Assembly (NCBI GenBank): GCA_022457155.1
Contig: JAJGOT010000360.1
Coordinates: 263,001 to 327,000, forward strand
Origin: Cladopsammia gracilis
Taxonomy: Eukaryota > Cnidaria > Anthozoa > Scleractinia > Dendrophylliidae
Reading direction: 5' to 3'
Length of the DNA stretch: 64,000 nt
Shown here: in pieces, positions 22,392 through 38,700 of the stretch
How the letters are laid out: every line of letters starts with the position of its first letter
How positions within the stretch are numbered: position 1 is the stretch's first letter
Notes under the pieces: model-generated
What the model was told of the DNA's origin: nothing
Seen by the model: the letters and a program-made list of their open reading frames with translations, nothing else
The model's database searches: none
Program-made: the position numbers and the translations under genes

Positions 22392-23195
22392 CGCATCGCC
22401 CAATAGATTGCGAGGAGTGAAAGAAATGCAACTGGAACAGGCTGTACATATGAGAATTGATAATTTTAATAAGTTATGTCAGGAGCTTATACTCTTGGGC
22501 CGTGTTGTTCAAAGCGAGGTTAAGCTAACCCAGAGTAAGCATCAATTTTGATTCCAGTTAAATAATTAATCAATGGAGATTTTCCCAAAGTATTTTTGCC
22601 CTGTAGTTTCGTCTCTGACTTGTCTTCGCATGTAACTTATAATTAGCTTTTGAAAACACTTCTAACTAGATAAATAACATCCTCGGTTAAGTTTTAATCC
22701 TGGATTAGCGTTGACCTGCTTTAGAACAACTGGGCCCTGGTTATGTATGTCAGGACGAAATTGCTACGAAATTCTAATATAAACAGGTGAATGCCTGCTT
22801 TTACATTCCACCTTTCGTAACATTCTATACATTGAAGAAAGCATACTTTTTATTACCATAAACGATCTTCGTTTTCACTTGCATTCAAGTTTAGTCATAT
22901 GTACCGAGGTTGCGTATGGTTTGAAATTCATTTAACAAGTAAGAATATTTTGTCTCTTCAAGAATTGAATAACACGGATTCGAGGAAATAATAATGTATA
23001 ATATAAGTTAAAGTTGTATAACAGTGTCATAAAAAATATGAAAGCTATAATTAAAAGTATATATTTTTGAACGGTGTGATTAAATATCGCGCAACACTGC
23101 ACAAATTTGCATAATTGTTTATTTGTTTCGTTGGGATCCACGCTCATGGTTTTCGACATGGATTATGGCTCCAGTTACTATGGCACAAACGTCAT
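22392..23195. other. Intergenic stretch, nothing recognised
   Basis: AT-rich, short ORFs only, no clear termini. Confidence 0.5.
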
Positions 23196-23199
23196 CTTT

Positions 23200-23465
23200 C
23201 ATTCTTAAACACGAAGTTCCGGTATAAAAGGAGCCTGGCCTGGCCATTCTCACCTCCAGTCGTCAATCAACCACTGAAGCATTAACAACTGACAAATAAC
23301 ATGCGTCATTACAAAGACAATTGCTAACACAGTTTGGAAAAACTCTATGAAAGTTACTAAAGTTATATCAGAAGTCTTTATGAACTCATTTCTTTTTTTG
23401 CTTAGGTAAAATCTTGGTTTAATTCGATTTTTGAAGTAAATTATATTTAAAGGACGCGCAAGTTA
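23200..23465 (+). repeat. Dispersed repeat R3 with TATA box-like start, copy 1
   Basis: Contains TTCCGGTATAAAAGGAGCCT, GTCGTCAATCAACCACTGAA and CTTAGGTAAAATCTTGGTTT. The reverse complement lies at 39195-39445 in a FRMD8 intron. It could be a promoter/first-exon fragment spread with an element. Confidence 0.75.
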
Positions 23466-24097
23466 ACCACTAGGTTATTTAATCTGGCAAATTCGTCAAG
23501 CCCCCCCTTGTGTAGGGTACTGAAAATCCTTGTATAGCACCTCTAGTGCTCTTCTTTGTAAACCTCTGTACATGGAGAGAAGAATATACCAGCATCCATG
23601 AGATTTACAAAACAGCAATCATGCTGCAGATTATCTGCTGGATGCGAACTCAAACGCTATTACAAAACAACGGAGGTTTATCCTAGCTCCACTGAGACGC
23701 GACTGAGACACACTACTACAGAGCTAACTAAGGAGCTAAAAATTATTACAAGAATTCACTATTCCATTGCAGTGGAATTGTAGACTACGGCTTTTTTAGA
23801 TTGGGATCTAAGATACCTATATCCGTGATGAGAAACACTTTCTCACAAGTCTCACCGCAGACCGTTTAGACAACAAATCACGGCCTGAGAAATTTAGCGA
23901 TCCTTGCACTTTCAAAGCGATAACAAACTTGAGCCGATTAGTATTTATCTTGCAACAAAAGTGAGCCAAAGTAGCCGCTATGTATGCCAATAGAGTTAGC
24001 ACCGAACAACGACATAAAGAAATATAATAATTCTAACGGCTCTGTAAAGCATGAAATCCTCCTATCATTTTGAGAGATAATCCGCCGAGATCAAAAG

Positions 24098-27140
<3,043 letters not shown>

Positions 27141-27358
27141 ATCATCGAAGAGAACAAATTCATAACTGTGATCAAAGGGCGCATTTCTCTCCCAAGTCTT
27201 ACTGGGAAAGCTTTATGCTTTTTAAATACGTTTTAGCGACTAGTACTAGTGTTTAGCCTGTCTATTTTTATAGAGAGTCGCTTAAAGACATGCTTGAAGG
27301 CTTAAAACAATACAATGGTCACACAACAGGAGTGTAGCTCTGTCAACCCCATTTATAA

Positions 27359-27530
27359 CCATTCAATGAGTAATCAATGACATCAATGAATAACAATGAC
27401 TCACAAAATTTTTTGGGTTCGATTCATCATTGATTACTCATTGAGTATTGGCAATACTCAATGATTAATCAATTGATTACCCATTGATTACCCAATGATT
27501 ACTCATTGATGTCATTGATCATTGATTAGT
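27359..27530. repeat. Hairpin-rich array of TGATTACTCATTGA words
   Basis: AATGAGTAATCAATGACATC at the left and GATGTCATTGATCATTGATT at the right are inverted; the interior repeats ATTGATTACCCATTGATTAC in both orientations. Confidence 0.75.
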
Positions 27531-27815
27531 TATGCCTGGAATTAAACATGCAGCGAGACGCACGCGAACTTGAATAAATCTTTTTTGATCGCGCCAAGTT
27601 TATTTTGTGGACATCAAAACTGTTCTCTCTTCAAGAGAGCTGAAAATAGTTTTGGTGTCACTAATCCTCTTATGTTCTTTCTCTTTACACTGTGTTGCCT
27701 AGTTTTCGGTGGAACTAAAACGAAGCTATGAAAACTTTATCGCAAAGACTTTTGTACTTGGGCCATCGTAGCTTGATGAGAAATAGAACACAAACCGCGG
27801 TGATAAACATATTAA

Positions 27816-28191
27816 GGCCATTTATACGGCAGAAAATAAGACGCGTCTTATCTAAGACGTGACTTATAAAGGCGCGAATCGATGGTATAAACAGTTCAAA
27901 ATAAGCATTCGTGTCTTATTTTAGACGCGACTTAAATAAGACGCGTCTTATCTTAGAACAGGGTTTTCAGCTGTTCTTATTTTGTCCGCGTCTTAAATAA
28001 GACGTGAACTTCCTCGTATAAATGCTTTCGCGTCCTAAATAAGACGTGAACAACAAGTGCGCCGTATCAAAAATAAGACGCGAACCATTTATACGTGATC
28101 TTCGCGTCTTATGTTGGACGCAAACGTATAAATGGTACACTTCGCATCTTATTTAAGTCGCGTCTTATTTTCTCCCGTATAAATGGCCCTA
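27816..28191. mobile_element. MITE built on AATAAGACGCGTCTTATT words
   Basis: Ends GGCCATTTATACGGCAGAAA and TTTTCTCCCGTATAAATGGCC; TATT on both sides as target copy. The interior repeats TAAGACGCGTCTTA and variants at least eight times. Confidence 0.87.
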
Positions 28192-28524
28192 TTGAACTTA
28201 TTCATTTTTGATAAAACTTGACGTTTCGTATGCTCATAGTTAATCGAGAAACTGGTTGTGAAACCTGAGAATTATCTTTGTTCGATGCTTTTGTTATCGT
28301 TTTTCGGCCTTGACCGTGCACAACACAATAGATGTTGATCTTTTGTTCGAGCAACTGACCAATAGAAATGGTGCTATTAGACCTATTGAGTTATTCAGTC
28401 ATAGGGTGTGATCAAAAAACAAAAGATGTGCACGGTCACGGTCGGTTCAACATAAATTGTAGCTCCTTTGTTATCGCCATTGAAGTCTCCAAGGTTTCAA
28501 AACTAGTCCCTCGATTAACTATGG

Positions 28525-28703
28525 TATGCTACTACATACATTTTCAAAAGTGACCGTTACAGTGTTAAAAACTATGCTTATATAGTAGTAAAAAAGGGGA
28601 CTGGGACCGAGATTAAGTATGTCCCAGTCCCCTTTTTTACTACTATATAAGTATAGTTTTTAACACTGTCACGGTCACTTTTGAAAATGTATGTAGTAGC
28701 ATA
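28525..28703. repeat. Long central palindrome (AAAAAAGGGGACTGGGA)
   Basis: Arms of about 80 bp: TATGCTACTACATACATTTT through GTAAAAAAGGGGACTGGGA, mirrored after a 15-bp loop. Confidence 0.9.
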
Positions 28704-28789
28704 CGAAACTTCAAGTTTTATAAAAAATGAATAAGTTCATATGTTTATCACCGCGGTTTGTGTTCTATTTCTTATGAAAACGTTTTTGG

Positions 28790-31230
28790 ACTGATTCATG
28801 TGTTTTCGTCCATTTCCTACACACGACTGACGTCATGTTCGGAAATGCAAGCAAAGTTAAAGGAAACGTATTTTTCTTTGAAAACCGAACAACGGGAATC
28901 AGTTAACACCCTAGGCAACTAGCATAAATGTGGTGAAAATGTGTTTCTCTTTGTTTTCACTGAATAGGCCTAGTTAAACAATGGGCCTTTTGTTTCAAGT
29001 GACGCTGCCACCCGGGCGCTGCCAAGACCACGCCGAAAAGTTCGTTTCGTGGATGATCGTAAAATATCGTTGGCGTGACAAACCTGTCTTTAATAACATC
29101 GGGGTGAGGATTGTAGATTGCTTTAACGGGATGCTATTTTCAATGGGGTACCGAGGGGAAGAATTGCGCGTCGGTGCGCCTATCAGATGACAATATATGC
29201 GTCGTTCACTGACCACTGAAAACATTTTCTGACAACCTTTTTCTTCTACACTCTACCTAGTTTCAGATAAAAATAGCTCAAAGCCGTACATACCTAAATA
29301 GCTTATACTGAGGAGTTTTTATTTCCACCCCTTTCCTCGCCAAGAGAGGATTAATGGGTTTTCATTCAGTGATGGCCTAAAGCGATCTGAAACCGGCGAA
29401 AACATGATTCCTGGCTGAATATGTTACAGCAAAACGGAGAGGTACTGCAATGGCGTCAGCACGATAGTGTTTGCTCCACCAGTCCACTTAATTTTTTCAG
29501 CTTGTAGCATCTTGGTGTTTATTATAAATAACCTGCGTAAATCTCTTTTATTTCAGTGTCTACTACGTTAACTGGAGTATTTCATCTACTAAGTTAACTG
29601 GAGTTTCTCGTATTTAGTTTATTTCTTCCACAATCATTATTACATTTGTCGGATCGCATTTTGAATTTTGCAGAACAGTCTTAAAAATTTCTGCCAATGA
29701 AATCGTTTCGCCTCTCTTGAACGGTTTCCTTACTGTATATATTTTTTAATTTTCCGTGAATTCCTGTTAGCGCCACTCCCTTTACCGTAATCCGCTTTAT
29801 AACTCAATTTCCTTTCAGCTGAAATGCAAAGAACTACTCTCCCTATATAGTCAGTATCTCCGCGTTATAACAGAGCTATCATTTCAAATATTGATACGGG
29901 ACAACTGACTTTTATGCACCGGAGTATACGGCTTCAAGCCTTCGATAACTTTAACCAGGGCAAGGTAAGTACTCAGGCGCATCGAAAACACGGGGACAGA
30001 TGGTCGAGAAGAGAAAATGTAAAACGGGGTGAATTCCGACGAAAGAAAAACTTTCGCTTACAGTCGGGTACTTTTCAAAACTCGTATTAATCCCTCCTCC
30101 CATCTCACCGCGTAATTTTAAACCATTGATGTATCAAAGAAGAATAGATGACCATTTCATGTAAAATCCAGTGCATTTATACCGTCCAAGTAATCGTGAG
30201 TAACAGCTAGAAATTCAAAACTTATTTCACTGATAATGGTTGTGGAAAATCGTGACTCGTATTTTTTTTTGGGCAGATTCACTTTATGATGGAAAAGGCC
30301 ACTTCACGTTTGATGTAGCTCACGTTAAAATACTGAGCCCAGATCTAAATCACCTTGACATGTATACTACAGTTTCCCAGTGATAGCGTTTCTCCCCCTC
30401 CATCACTCTTTGCCGCTTCACAACATGCGGTTACTTGCACCAGTTCTAAAGATACTTTAGTTTTTTCGCAGACAAGCAAAGCTATTATAATTCGCTTAGC
30501 CTCTGAACATGTATAGGCTGCACAAAAACAAGAGATAATACAACTGAATGCGTGGTGAAAGGCCGCCAGCGAAGAGAGCGCGTACCCGCTCTGGTTCACC
30601 ACCTTTTCGTTTCTGTCATCTAATTTACCGGAGAGTTAGTTTGCAGGTTTCCTCTGGCTTTCAGTTTGCTTACCAAAGCAAGTTCATTTCCTCAGTTCTT
30701 GAGAGTCCTGCTACGAATGCAACTGAAGCCATTGTGTACAGCCGGTCATACTAACCCCGACTGACAATATCATGATTGGCTAAGGATAAAAAGAGCACGC
30801 CGGGATGTGTATTAAGGTAATCCGGGACCAGAGGAGGCGCGTTTCTCAACTAAGCCAGTCTCGAAAATATATCGTACCTGAGAACTATTTTTAACTTCAG
30901 TTTCTCAGTATCGGATGGCGGTATAACTCCTACTTACCCGCGAACCAGCCCGATTCAGTTCAGGTATATCGCTTAGCTTTTAAAAGCAACCCAAACTGGA
31001 TCGGCTTATAATTGTTTGTAGACATTTGACACATGACGTAGCTTTTTTGGCACCAAAAGTTTTCAGACTCCAAAAAAATTAGTCTTGTACTACATAGTAT
31101 TTTGAATAAGAGAAACAAGACACAAATTTTGTTTACATTAATTCTGTTAGTGATCTCTCAGATGATGGTAATTGTCGGTCAAAGTAACAGCCAAAAGGAA
31201 GGGATAACCTTAGGCTTGAGTTTCTTATAA
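28790..31230. other. Intergenic stretch, nothing firmly recognised
   Basis: Several short ORFs with no family resemblance. One donor-like GGCAAG|GTAAGT at 29964 follows a 17-codon open stretch from ATG 29914, but no partner exon was found. Confidence 0.45.
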
Positions 31231-31231
31231 A

Positions 31232-31520
31232 TAGGCCTTATCACGGTTTTTCCAAAATTTTATATGGGCCTGATAGCAAAAATCCATCGACACTGCTGGG
31301 AAAAAACAATCAGACTTAGTGGCTTACTTTGCTAACCTTAAGGTTCTTAAGACTAATAGGCCTTATCACGGTTTTTACCAAATTTTATACGGGCCTGATA
31401 GCAAAAATCCATCGACACTGCTGGGAAAAGCATCTCAATTTTGGAAAAACCGTGATAAGGCCTATTAGTCTTAAGAACCTTAAGGTTAAGCAAGTAAGCC
31501 ACTAAGTCTGATTGTTTATT
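31232..31520. mobile_element. Direct plus inverted copies of a GGCCTTATCACGGTTTTT element
   Basis: AGGCCTTATCACGGTTTTTC followed by GGGCCTGATAGCAAAAATCC occurs at about 31233 and again at about 31358 in direct order. AAAACCGTGATAAGGCCTAT (about 31444) closes an inverted repeat, and the flank ACTAAGTCTGATTGTTT mirrors AACAATCAGACTTAGT at 31305. Confidence 0.8.
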
Positions 31521-32879
31521 TCCGCAAAAATTCAATTCATCGCTTGGTATAAAACCAAGCTGTTCTAAACAACACATTTCGACAGCACTCTGCAGTGCAT
31601 TTGTCCTTGGTTATTATCCCGGCAGTAGCCGAGGAAATAAGTGTAATTTTAGATCAAATATCGTTCGTTTAAGCCTGGTTTCAGGCATAAACATAGGCGG
31701 AAGCGCAAAAATTGGCTTGAAGTGAAAACGATCGGCATTGACATAACTGTGCTTCTGTTTATGTTAATGTCGGGAGTCGTTTTCACTGGACATACGGTAA
31801 GCGCTGTTTGTTCTTCCGCTAATGCTTTGGCTTATGGCTTATGTCGCTAGAGAAAACCAGGCTTCAATGCGCGTTTCTGTATCATAAAACCATGATATTG
31901 AATAACCATATAATACAGCACGTTTTCTCACGGACTCGAGTTTATGACGCCATAGTTTGGATATATTATCGCCACTGATCGCGACTTCCTGCATATGATT
32001 TGACGTCACGCGTCACATTTGACGTCAGAGGTTGTGAAATGAGAGCCGGGTGCGGCAGACAGCGTGATTTTGTTTTATATGTAACGGTGTCATGCTTAGA
32101 ACTTTTTACTGCCAACTTTTTTGGCAATATCTTTCGCGTGTTACCGCTTTTTCAATATCAATAAAAACAATTTTCATCGTGCTTGGCGCGAAGGACTGAT
32201 GTGCCAGACGCAGTTATATTTCTCACGCGGTTTAGAAATTTAAAAGCCGTGACCAAGCACACTAGTACCCCGACTAGTACTCTCTTGATCGTTAAACAAC
32301 ATCGGCAACCATTAAAGGAATCAATTTTTCCGTAAACATATCAGGGTGGGTTTTCCAGACCTTAAATACGTCCCTGAATACGTGTTTCTGTTGACTTAAC
32401 CTTATTACATTAGAACCAAACGGCTTTGTTAATGATCTATCCCTGCCTACGATTGTGACCTTTGATGCGCTTAGTTCAACACACTTGGGAGGCAACTTCC
32501 TTGATTTCGAATTTCGTAATGACGCTATAATTATGTCTGTTTGGTGCGAGAAATATATTAAATGCCCCGCATTTCTGTAATAATATCACACACGTCCGGT
32601 ACAACTGTCTCCTCTTCCGGGGTAGGGATGGGAAAAAATGGCCACTGAACAAGCGGCATTCTGGGAAGTAGGGCTTACTCGATTTGGATCAAACGGGATT
32701 TGCACGAAATTTTTCCTCGAAAAGTCGACGTGAAATCAGGCAAGATCTACCTCTTTTCATTCGGTGAAACTTCCAGCACAAATTGTTTGTCTTTTCACTG
32801 AGTAATGGTCAGTTGATACGGCGGGGGAGTAACATCGTTAGCATAGCATAAAATCTGCGAGCTGACCTTTGCGAGGTCA
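31521..32879. other. 5' flank of FRMD8, no gene seen
   Basis: Contains two TGACGTCA sites (32001-32008 and 32020-32027) separated by a CGTCAC half-site, and a Gly-poor AT-rich remainder. No convincing ORF. Confidence 0.45.
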
Positions 32880-33039
32880 GTCGACTGGAGTATTCTGGTT
32901 ATATATTAAGACGTCAACCAACGTGCTCAAGCTAAGACACAACAGTTAAGCGGGTAACAAGCGTCTAATTGCTCGTGTACTGTTGTAAGAGACTGCTATC
33001 TTCCTTGACCAAGTTGTTGTTGAAGTATTTGTCCTCAAG
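32880..33039 (+). promoter_or_regulatory. FRMD8: Candidate FRMD8 upstream untranslated exon and promoter region
   Basis: FRMD8's first coding exon starts three bases before its ATG, so a non-coding first exon must lie upstream. The best donor seen is CTCAAG|GTGAGA at 33039/33040; the sequence before it lacks a long ORF. The exon's left limit and transcription start cannot be fixed from sequence. Splicing 33040-35521 would give a 2.5-kb first intron. Confidence 0.3.
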
Positions 33040-35521
33040 GTGAGAATATTCATGTTGTCTCAGTCTTCTTGGAATCTGTGAATTTTTGCATGTTAATTTC
33101 GAAAATAAACATGTCGATATCATTCGCTTCCTGTATGAACTTTTGAGCTACTTAATTCCAGGATAATGGGGGATGTGTTCGTAAAATAAACGCTTACTTT
33201 AGACTTTAAGAATTCATTCAAAGGGGAAATGTAAAGCGAATAATATTCTTGCTATCTGCAAAGTATTGCGAAGCCTATCTTCTTGGGTGATCTAAATTTT
33301 GAAATGCAAATTGGAAGTTTCGTGTACTTTCTAATAAAAATTTAAAAATTACTCGATTACTCAAGAAAGGATGAAGCTTGTATATGGTAAAGCGTGAAAA
33401 AATTCTATTGCATGTAGCTAAGTGAATTATTTTAGTTAATCCGTAGACCAATATTATGTTGACGTACCTGTGTGCATCGAACTTCTGTAGCAGCTCCTCG
33501 GGTCGATATTGGTGAAATTACAACATCTTTATTATATTTGCATGTCGGTGTTATATACGCACGTAACCAAAGTATCTATGACATTACTATTATATAAATT
33601 AGGAATCTGGAGGTTGTATATAACAGTGGGCTGAGAGTAGATCGTTTGGTGACAATTTACGGAACCGCTAACAAGCCAAAAAGAACATGCTGGTAGGTAC
33701 CTGACCTGGGAAAATGTGGGCGTCTTCATTTCCATTTAACTACAGTACCTAGACGAAAATGGCTTGTACATGTAGTTCATTTATTGAGTGATTTCTTTGG
33801 AGTTTTCCATGGGCAATTACAACTTGAGCTTTTAAGATCATTTTGATTTCACTGATTATCAAGATTGGTCATTGAACGTTTGTTGAAGTTTCAAACAATG
33901 AAACATTTACTGCTTGCTCAAATAATTAGTAATATTTTGTCATTTTAATTAACTGAAACTGCAACAAAGAACGAACTCAGGTCTTTAATGATTTGGAACA
34001 GCTGAATATTTCTCAACTCCCACTAACAGATCGTTTTCAGCAGTGTTTATAATTGTTGTTCTTGTTCGTCAAATACTTCCTTAAACTAAATCTTGTCAGG
34101 AATTAATTTAATAAGTCTTAAATACGGCAAGGTGCTCTTCTTTTGTTAGTTTTCTCTTGTCATAATTTTACTCAAATTTTAAGAACAAAATTCTGATGTA
34201 CATGTATAATGTAGTTTATTTTAAGCAGAACATTGCACATCTTGTATGATGTACTATTTAAGATTGTTTGTAGAAATATATCTCTAGATTATCCAACTGT
34301 AATAGTATAATTTTGGAATAAGGAAGTCGTTCAGGGCCAGGCTAATAGAATGGATTGCAAGCTGGCCAACTGTAGCCTTTTTATGTTTTCAAGCAGATGA
34401 CAAAGTAATGTAAAATGTAAAAGTAAATTAATACTATGTAAAATTGCTTTGTATATTGATCCAACCTCTGCTTCATATTTTAGTTTTGTATATATAATTG
34501 ACATGTTTTTATAGTTCCATGCAAATACCTGGAAATAGTTTGACTCATTAAAGCACAATCCTGCCATCTTGAACACTCTATTAATGCAATTAATTAAATA
34601 AAATTCATGTCTTGTATTTCAATTTACTGCACAATGGCGAATGTTTGTGGCAGTCATAGGTTCAAGTTACATCCAACCAAAGGTTATTGAGATTCTTCTA
34701 GAGCTGAATCGAATTTTCACTGTCATTTACACCCTATTATTACGTGATAAGAATTAATGTGTTTTTTGTCAATCATGTTTAGTAGAACAGTGGCTAGTCA
34801 CTTTACAATACTGCTCAAGGTTCATTCATTTTTTGCCCTTAAACAAACATGTAAAACAGATTTCTGAAATTAACAGCAGTTAAATTAAAGGGACTTCTGT
34901 CATCTGGGACTCCACCTCGAGGAGAGATCATTATTTTTTGTAAAGAAAGGTGATCTACATTCTTGAAGACTAAAGTAACATATCAAGACTAAAAGATGCA
35001 TTTACAAAAATGCAGCATTCCTAATTATCCATTCATTAACCTTAAACAAATTAAAAATTTGTCTGTAGTAAGTCATACAAACTATAATAATACATTGTAC
35101 ATGGTATTGTGATTTGAATTTCAACATCAATAATTATTTAAGTACATGTACAGTTATATGTTGGGACACTTTCTTTTTTGACTGTGAGCCCGTTATAAGT
35201 AACAGTTGTATGATTTTATCAGTCGAGAGTGAAACCCAATTGGTTTTCTGTCAATCATCTTGAGTGGAAAAACTGTATTGATCTAGAAGACCAAAATATA
35301 ACATTTTCCTTTTAAAACCTAAAACAGTTAACAATAATTATTGCATTACAATACAATCGGGGTTCTAGAAAGAGCTGATGAAAAATATAATTCAGTGCTA
35401 AAATAGATTTGCTATATTGGGTAACAGGATTATTGAATGTTTTTCCTCAACATGGTATCATTTTGTACACGTGATGTACTGATTACAGTCAGCATAAAAG
35501 TTTCCCCTATTTTTATTTCAG
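33040..35521. other. AT-rich stretch before FRMD8 coding start
   Basis: Probably the first FRMD8 intron. No element termini or coding signal were recognised. Confidence 0.4.
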
Positions 35522-35708
35522 ACCATGGCTGCCGAGGCATTAGAGCTTTCTCCAGTGAACAGGGATATTGCGGGGCATCCAGATTATAAGAGGCTACATT
35601 CAGAGGAAAACGCATCTGTGAAAAGGCCAAAGAATATGAATACAGGCATCAAGAAATCTATTTCATGGGGAAGCAGAACTGATGCTATGAGAACATTGTC
35701 TTTTCAAC
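35522..35708 (+). CDS. FRMD8: FRMD8 first coding exon
   Basis: Acceptor TTTTTATTTCAG ends at 35521, so the exon starts three bases before ACCATGG, a good start context. It encodes MAAEALELSPVNRDIAGHPD, then a basic, Ser-rich N-terminus that is not conserved. The acceptor directly before the ATG implies at least one untranslated upstream exon. Confidence 0.9.
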
Positions 35709-38700
35709 GTAAGTTTATCTGCTGAACAGATGGTTTTGGGAGAAATAAAGCAACAGTGACAGAGCTTAAGATTCAAAGAGTAGTGGGTTCAAATCATTAT
35801 AATAGAGGGCAGCAAATGAGATTGTGATGTTTATTTGAGCCTAGACTGATAGTGTGCAGTAGATTGTAGATTGGACATAGAAAAAAAATCTGATTCCCTG
35901 ACAGGATTTGAACCTATGACCTTCCACACACTGGTTGGATGCTCAAACCACTGAGCTACGAGAGACTTGGCGAGCTATGCCATACTAGGTTCACACACTG
36001 GTCAGATGCTCTAACCACTGAGCTACAAGAGACTCATATGCCATATACTAGGTTCACACACTGTTTGGATGCTCTAACCACTGAGCTACAAGAGACTCAT
36101 ATGCTATATACTAGGTTCACACACCGGTCAGATGCTCTAACCACTGAATGGATGCTGAATGGACACTGTTGGATGCTCTAACCACTTGATCTACAAGAGA
36201 CTCGTGGCGAGCTATGCCATATACTAGGTTCACACACCGGTCGGATGCTCTAACCACTGAGCTACGAGAGACTCGTGGCGAGCTAGGCTATATACTAGGT
36301 TCACACACCGATCAGATGCTCTAACCACTGAGCTACGAGAGACTTGTGGTGAGCTAGGTTATATACTACTAGGTTCATATATGACATATGTCCTGCATAC
36401 TGCTTGGATCAGCAATGTCAAAAGTGTCATGTGTGGTGATAAATAAAGAATGATGGTATAAATTTAATGTTAGGCTCGGTAAAGCTTATTATTTTATGTT
36501 GTAAATATAAATTTATTTTAATGTCGATGTACTAATCCTGCCTTTATCTCTTTTAGCACTGACTGTAGCAGTATTTTTGGTAGAGAAGTCAGGCCGTCTG
36601 TTAAACCTTGAGGAGGGAAGAAATACCATAGCAGGAACCATTAACACGATCATGGCGGAGAATCTTTCACTTCCACCCATAGCTTCCCAAGTTTTCTGTG
36701 TCTGGCTCATATCTCCACTGCTGCGTGAGTTCTAAACCTCATCTGCTTTAGATAAAGTCCATTAATTCACAGTACTGTTGTACATGTAGCCTGTAGAACC
36801 CTTCTATCTTAAACACTGCCAGGGACCAGAATTCTGTCATTGCTACTCTGAATTGTACATGTAGGTTATTAATTTTTTATGTTTGTACATTGAAAGTATG
36901 TAAATAATTATTGCTGTTTTAATAATAACTAATTTTTTAGAAAACTGACATAAGTAGCTTTTTGTATTTTAAAGTTCTTTCTTTTCTTTTTTTCTTTTTG
37001 CAGAACTCCAGTTGAAAGATCACCATCGACCATTCAAATTACGTAAAGTGTGGTCTGAGTTACTCAAGAAGTTTACAAATGTAACAGAAGAGGTTTCTGA
37101 AAAAGGTGACAAATTTTAAATAGACTGAAAAATGTCCTTTGCATTAATTGTACTAAAGGTTTTATAATAATAATATTAATAGATACATATCTCATTTACA
37201 TGTAACTCAATCGCTTGCTCGACTTATTGTCAAACCATATAATCTCATTGAGACCCAAAAGTTCAAGTTAAAACCACCTTGTAATGCATAATTAACAGAG
37301 CCATGGGAAAGTTATGCTCAGTAACTTTTGTTTATATTGGCTTGTTTATGTCGTCCCCCACAAATGTCTACAGACATTTTTGTGGGAGGAAAGAGATTGC
37401 AAGATACACGCAGTATACTGTATATCTGCATAGGAGGGTGTCCTTAGCTAAATATAGTTATATTTTGTTGAAGTTAAAACCACCTTGTAATGCATAATAA
37501 ACAGAGCCGTGGGAAAGTTATGCTCAGGAGTGTTTGTTTATATTGGCTTGTTTACATGTATGTTGTCCCCCACAAATGTCTACAGACGTTTCTGTGGGAA
37601 GAAAGAGATTGCAAGATACACCCAGTATATATCTGCATAGGAGGGTATCCTTAGCTAAATATGGTTATTCTGATGTTGCCCTGTCCAGATACGGCTATTT
37701 CGTTGAAGTTAAAACCACCTTGTAACGTATAATTTAAACAGAGCCATGGGAAAATTATGCTCAGTAGCTTTTGTTTATATTGGCGTGTTTATGTCATCCC
37801 CCACAAATGTCTACAGACGTTTTTGTGGGAGGAAAGAGATTGCAAAATACACCCAATATATATCTGCATAGGAGGTTATCCTTAGCTGATGTTGCCCTGT
37901 CCAGATATGGCTATTTCATCACATCATAGCGTTAAAGTGTATGTGACAATAATTATTGCGAGGTAGTTGGGGTATTAATTAACATAACGTAGCATCGCCA
38001 GATGTACATACTTGTGTAAGAATAGATGCATTTTGTTGCCATATCAGTTAAAAAAGACAAATCAATGGTGTTGTGTTGTCTTACAGTACATGTATGTCAT
38101 TAGTATTCAAAGTGTGGACCATTTCTTTGCTACATCCCATACTTTCTGTCAGTCTTGTTGCATCAATTCAATGCTCAACCTTCCTCAAAATAGCTGTAAA
38201 GGGAACTGCTTGACCTTTTCTCTCTCAGATCGAGTCAAATCTTAAATCTTGTACAGTATAACCCCGATATACGTAACGAACCCTGGTATGACAAACAACC
38301 CGGTATAACGAACAATAAATTAATTTTCTTCAGCCCAGTTATGGTCAAATGTATAGAGCATGACCCTGATTTAATAAAACCTCACTATAATGACCACATT
38401 TCCCCAGTCCCTTGGCACTTTGTTATATCGGGGTCCCACTGTAATGTGGTTGTAACATTTGAGTCTGCAACAAAACTCTAAAGTGTGGCCATGTGTATGA
38501 TACATTCAAATGAAAGCTGTTGAGCGGTACTTCCCTTTGGTGATGACTTTATGTTTATGCAGTGTTTGTAACATGAGTTTGAGTGGCTGTGTTGTATCAG
38601 ATTTACAACCGTAAGCCAAAGGGGAGTGATAGTTATTGTTATGGATGGGATGTTGTCAGCAACTTTTGACATAAACTCATCTAAATGTTCATTTTATCGA

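Larger units (their letters stand above)
27776..28780. mobile_element. Nested fold-back structure
   Basis: Outer arms ATAGAACACAAACCGCGGTG (about 27783) and CACCGCGGTTTGTGTTCTAT (about 28750). Next inward, GAACTTATTCATTTTT (28194-) pairs with AAAAATGAATAAGTTC (-28739). The centre 28525-28703 is a separate long palindrome, and 28228-28530 forms another. The left arm is interrupted by the MITE at 27816-28191. Confidence 0.85.

Noticed and set aside
28981..29190. 69-codon open frame starting MGLLFQVTLPPGRCQDHAEK
   Set aside because: No recognisable motif, no splice context, isolated in the repeat-filled gap.
29914..29964. Possible first coding exon (MHRSIRLQAFDNFNQGK) with donor GTAAGT
   Set aside because: No partner exon, promoter or family similarity found; a strong donor alone is not enough.
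35900..35972. Minus-strand tRNA gene
   Set aside because: Box A and B are present but the 5' and 3' ends do not pair as an acceptor stem and the unit is tandemly repeated; called SINE-derived.
35985..36365. CRISPR-like repeat array
   Set aside because: Eukaryotic context, uneven unit length, no unique spacers; a tandem SINE fragment.
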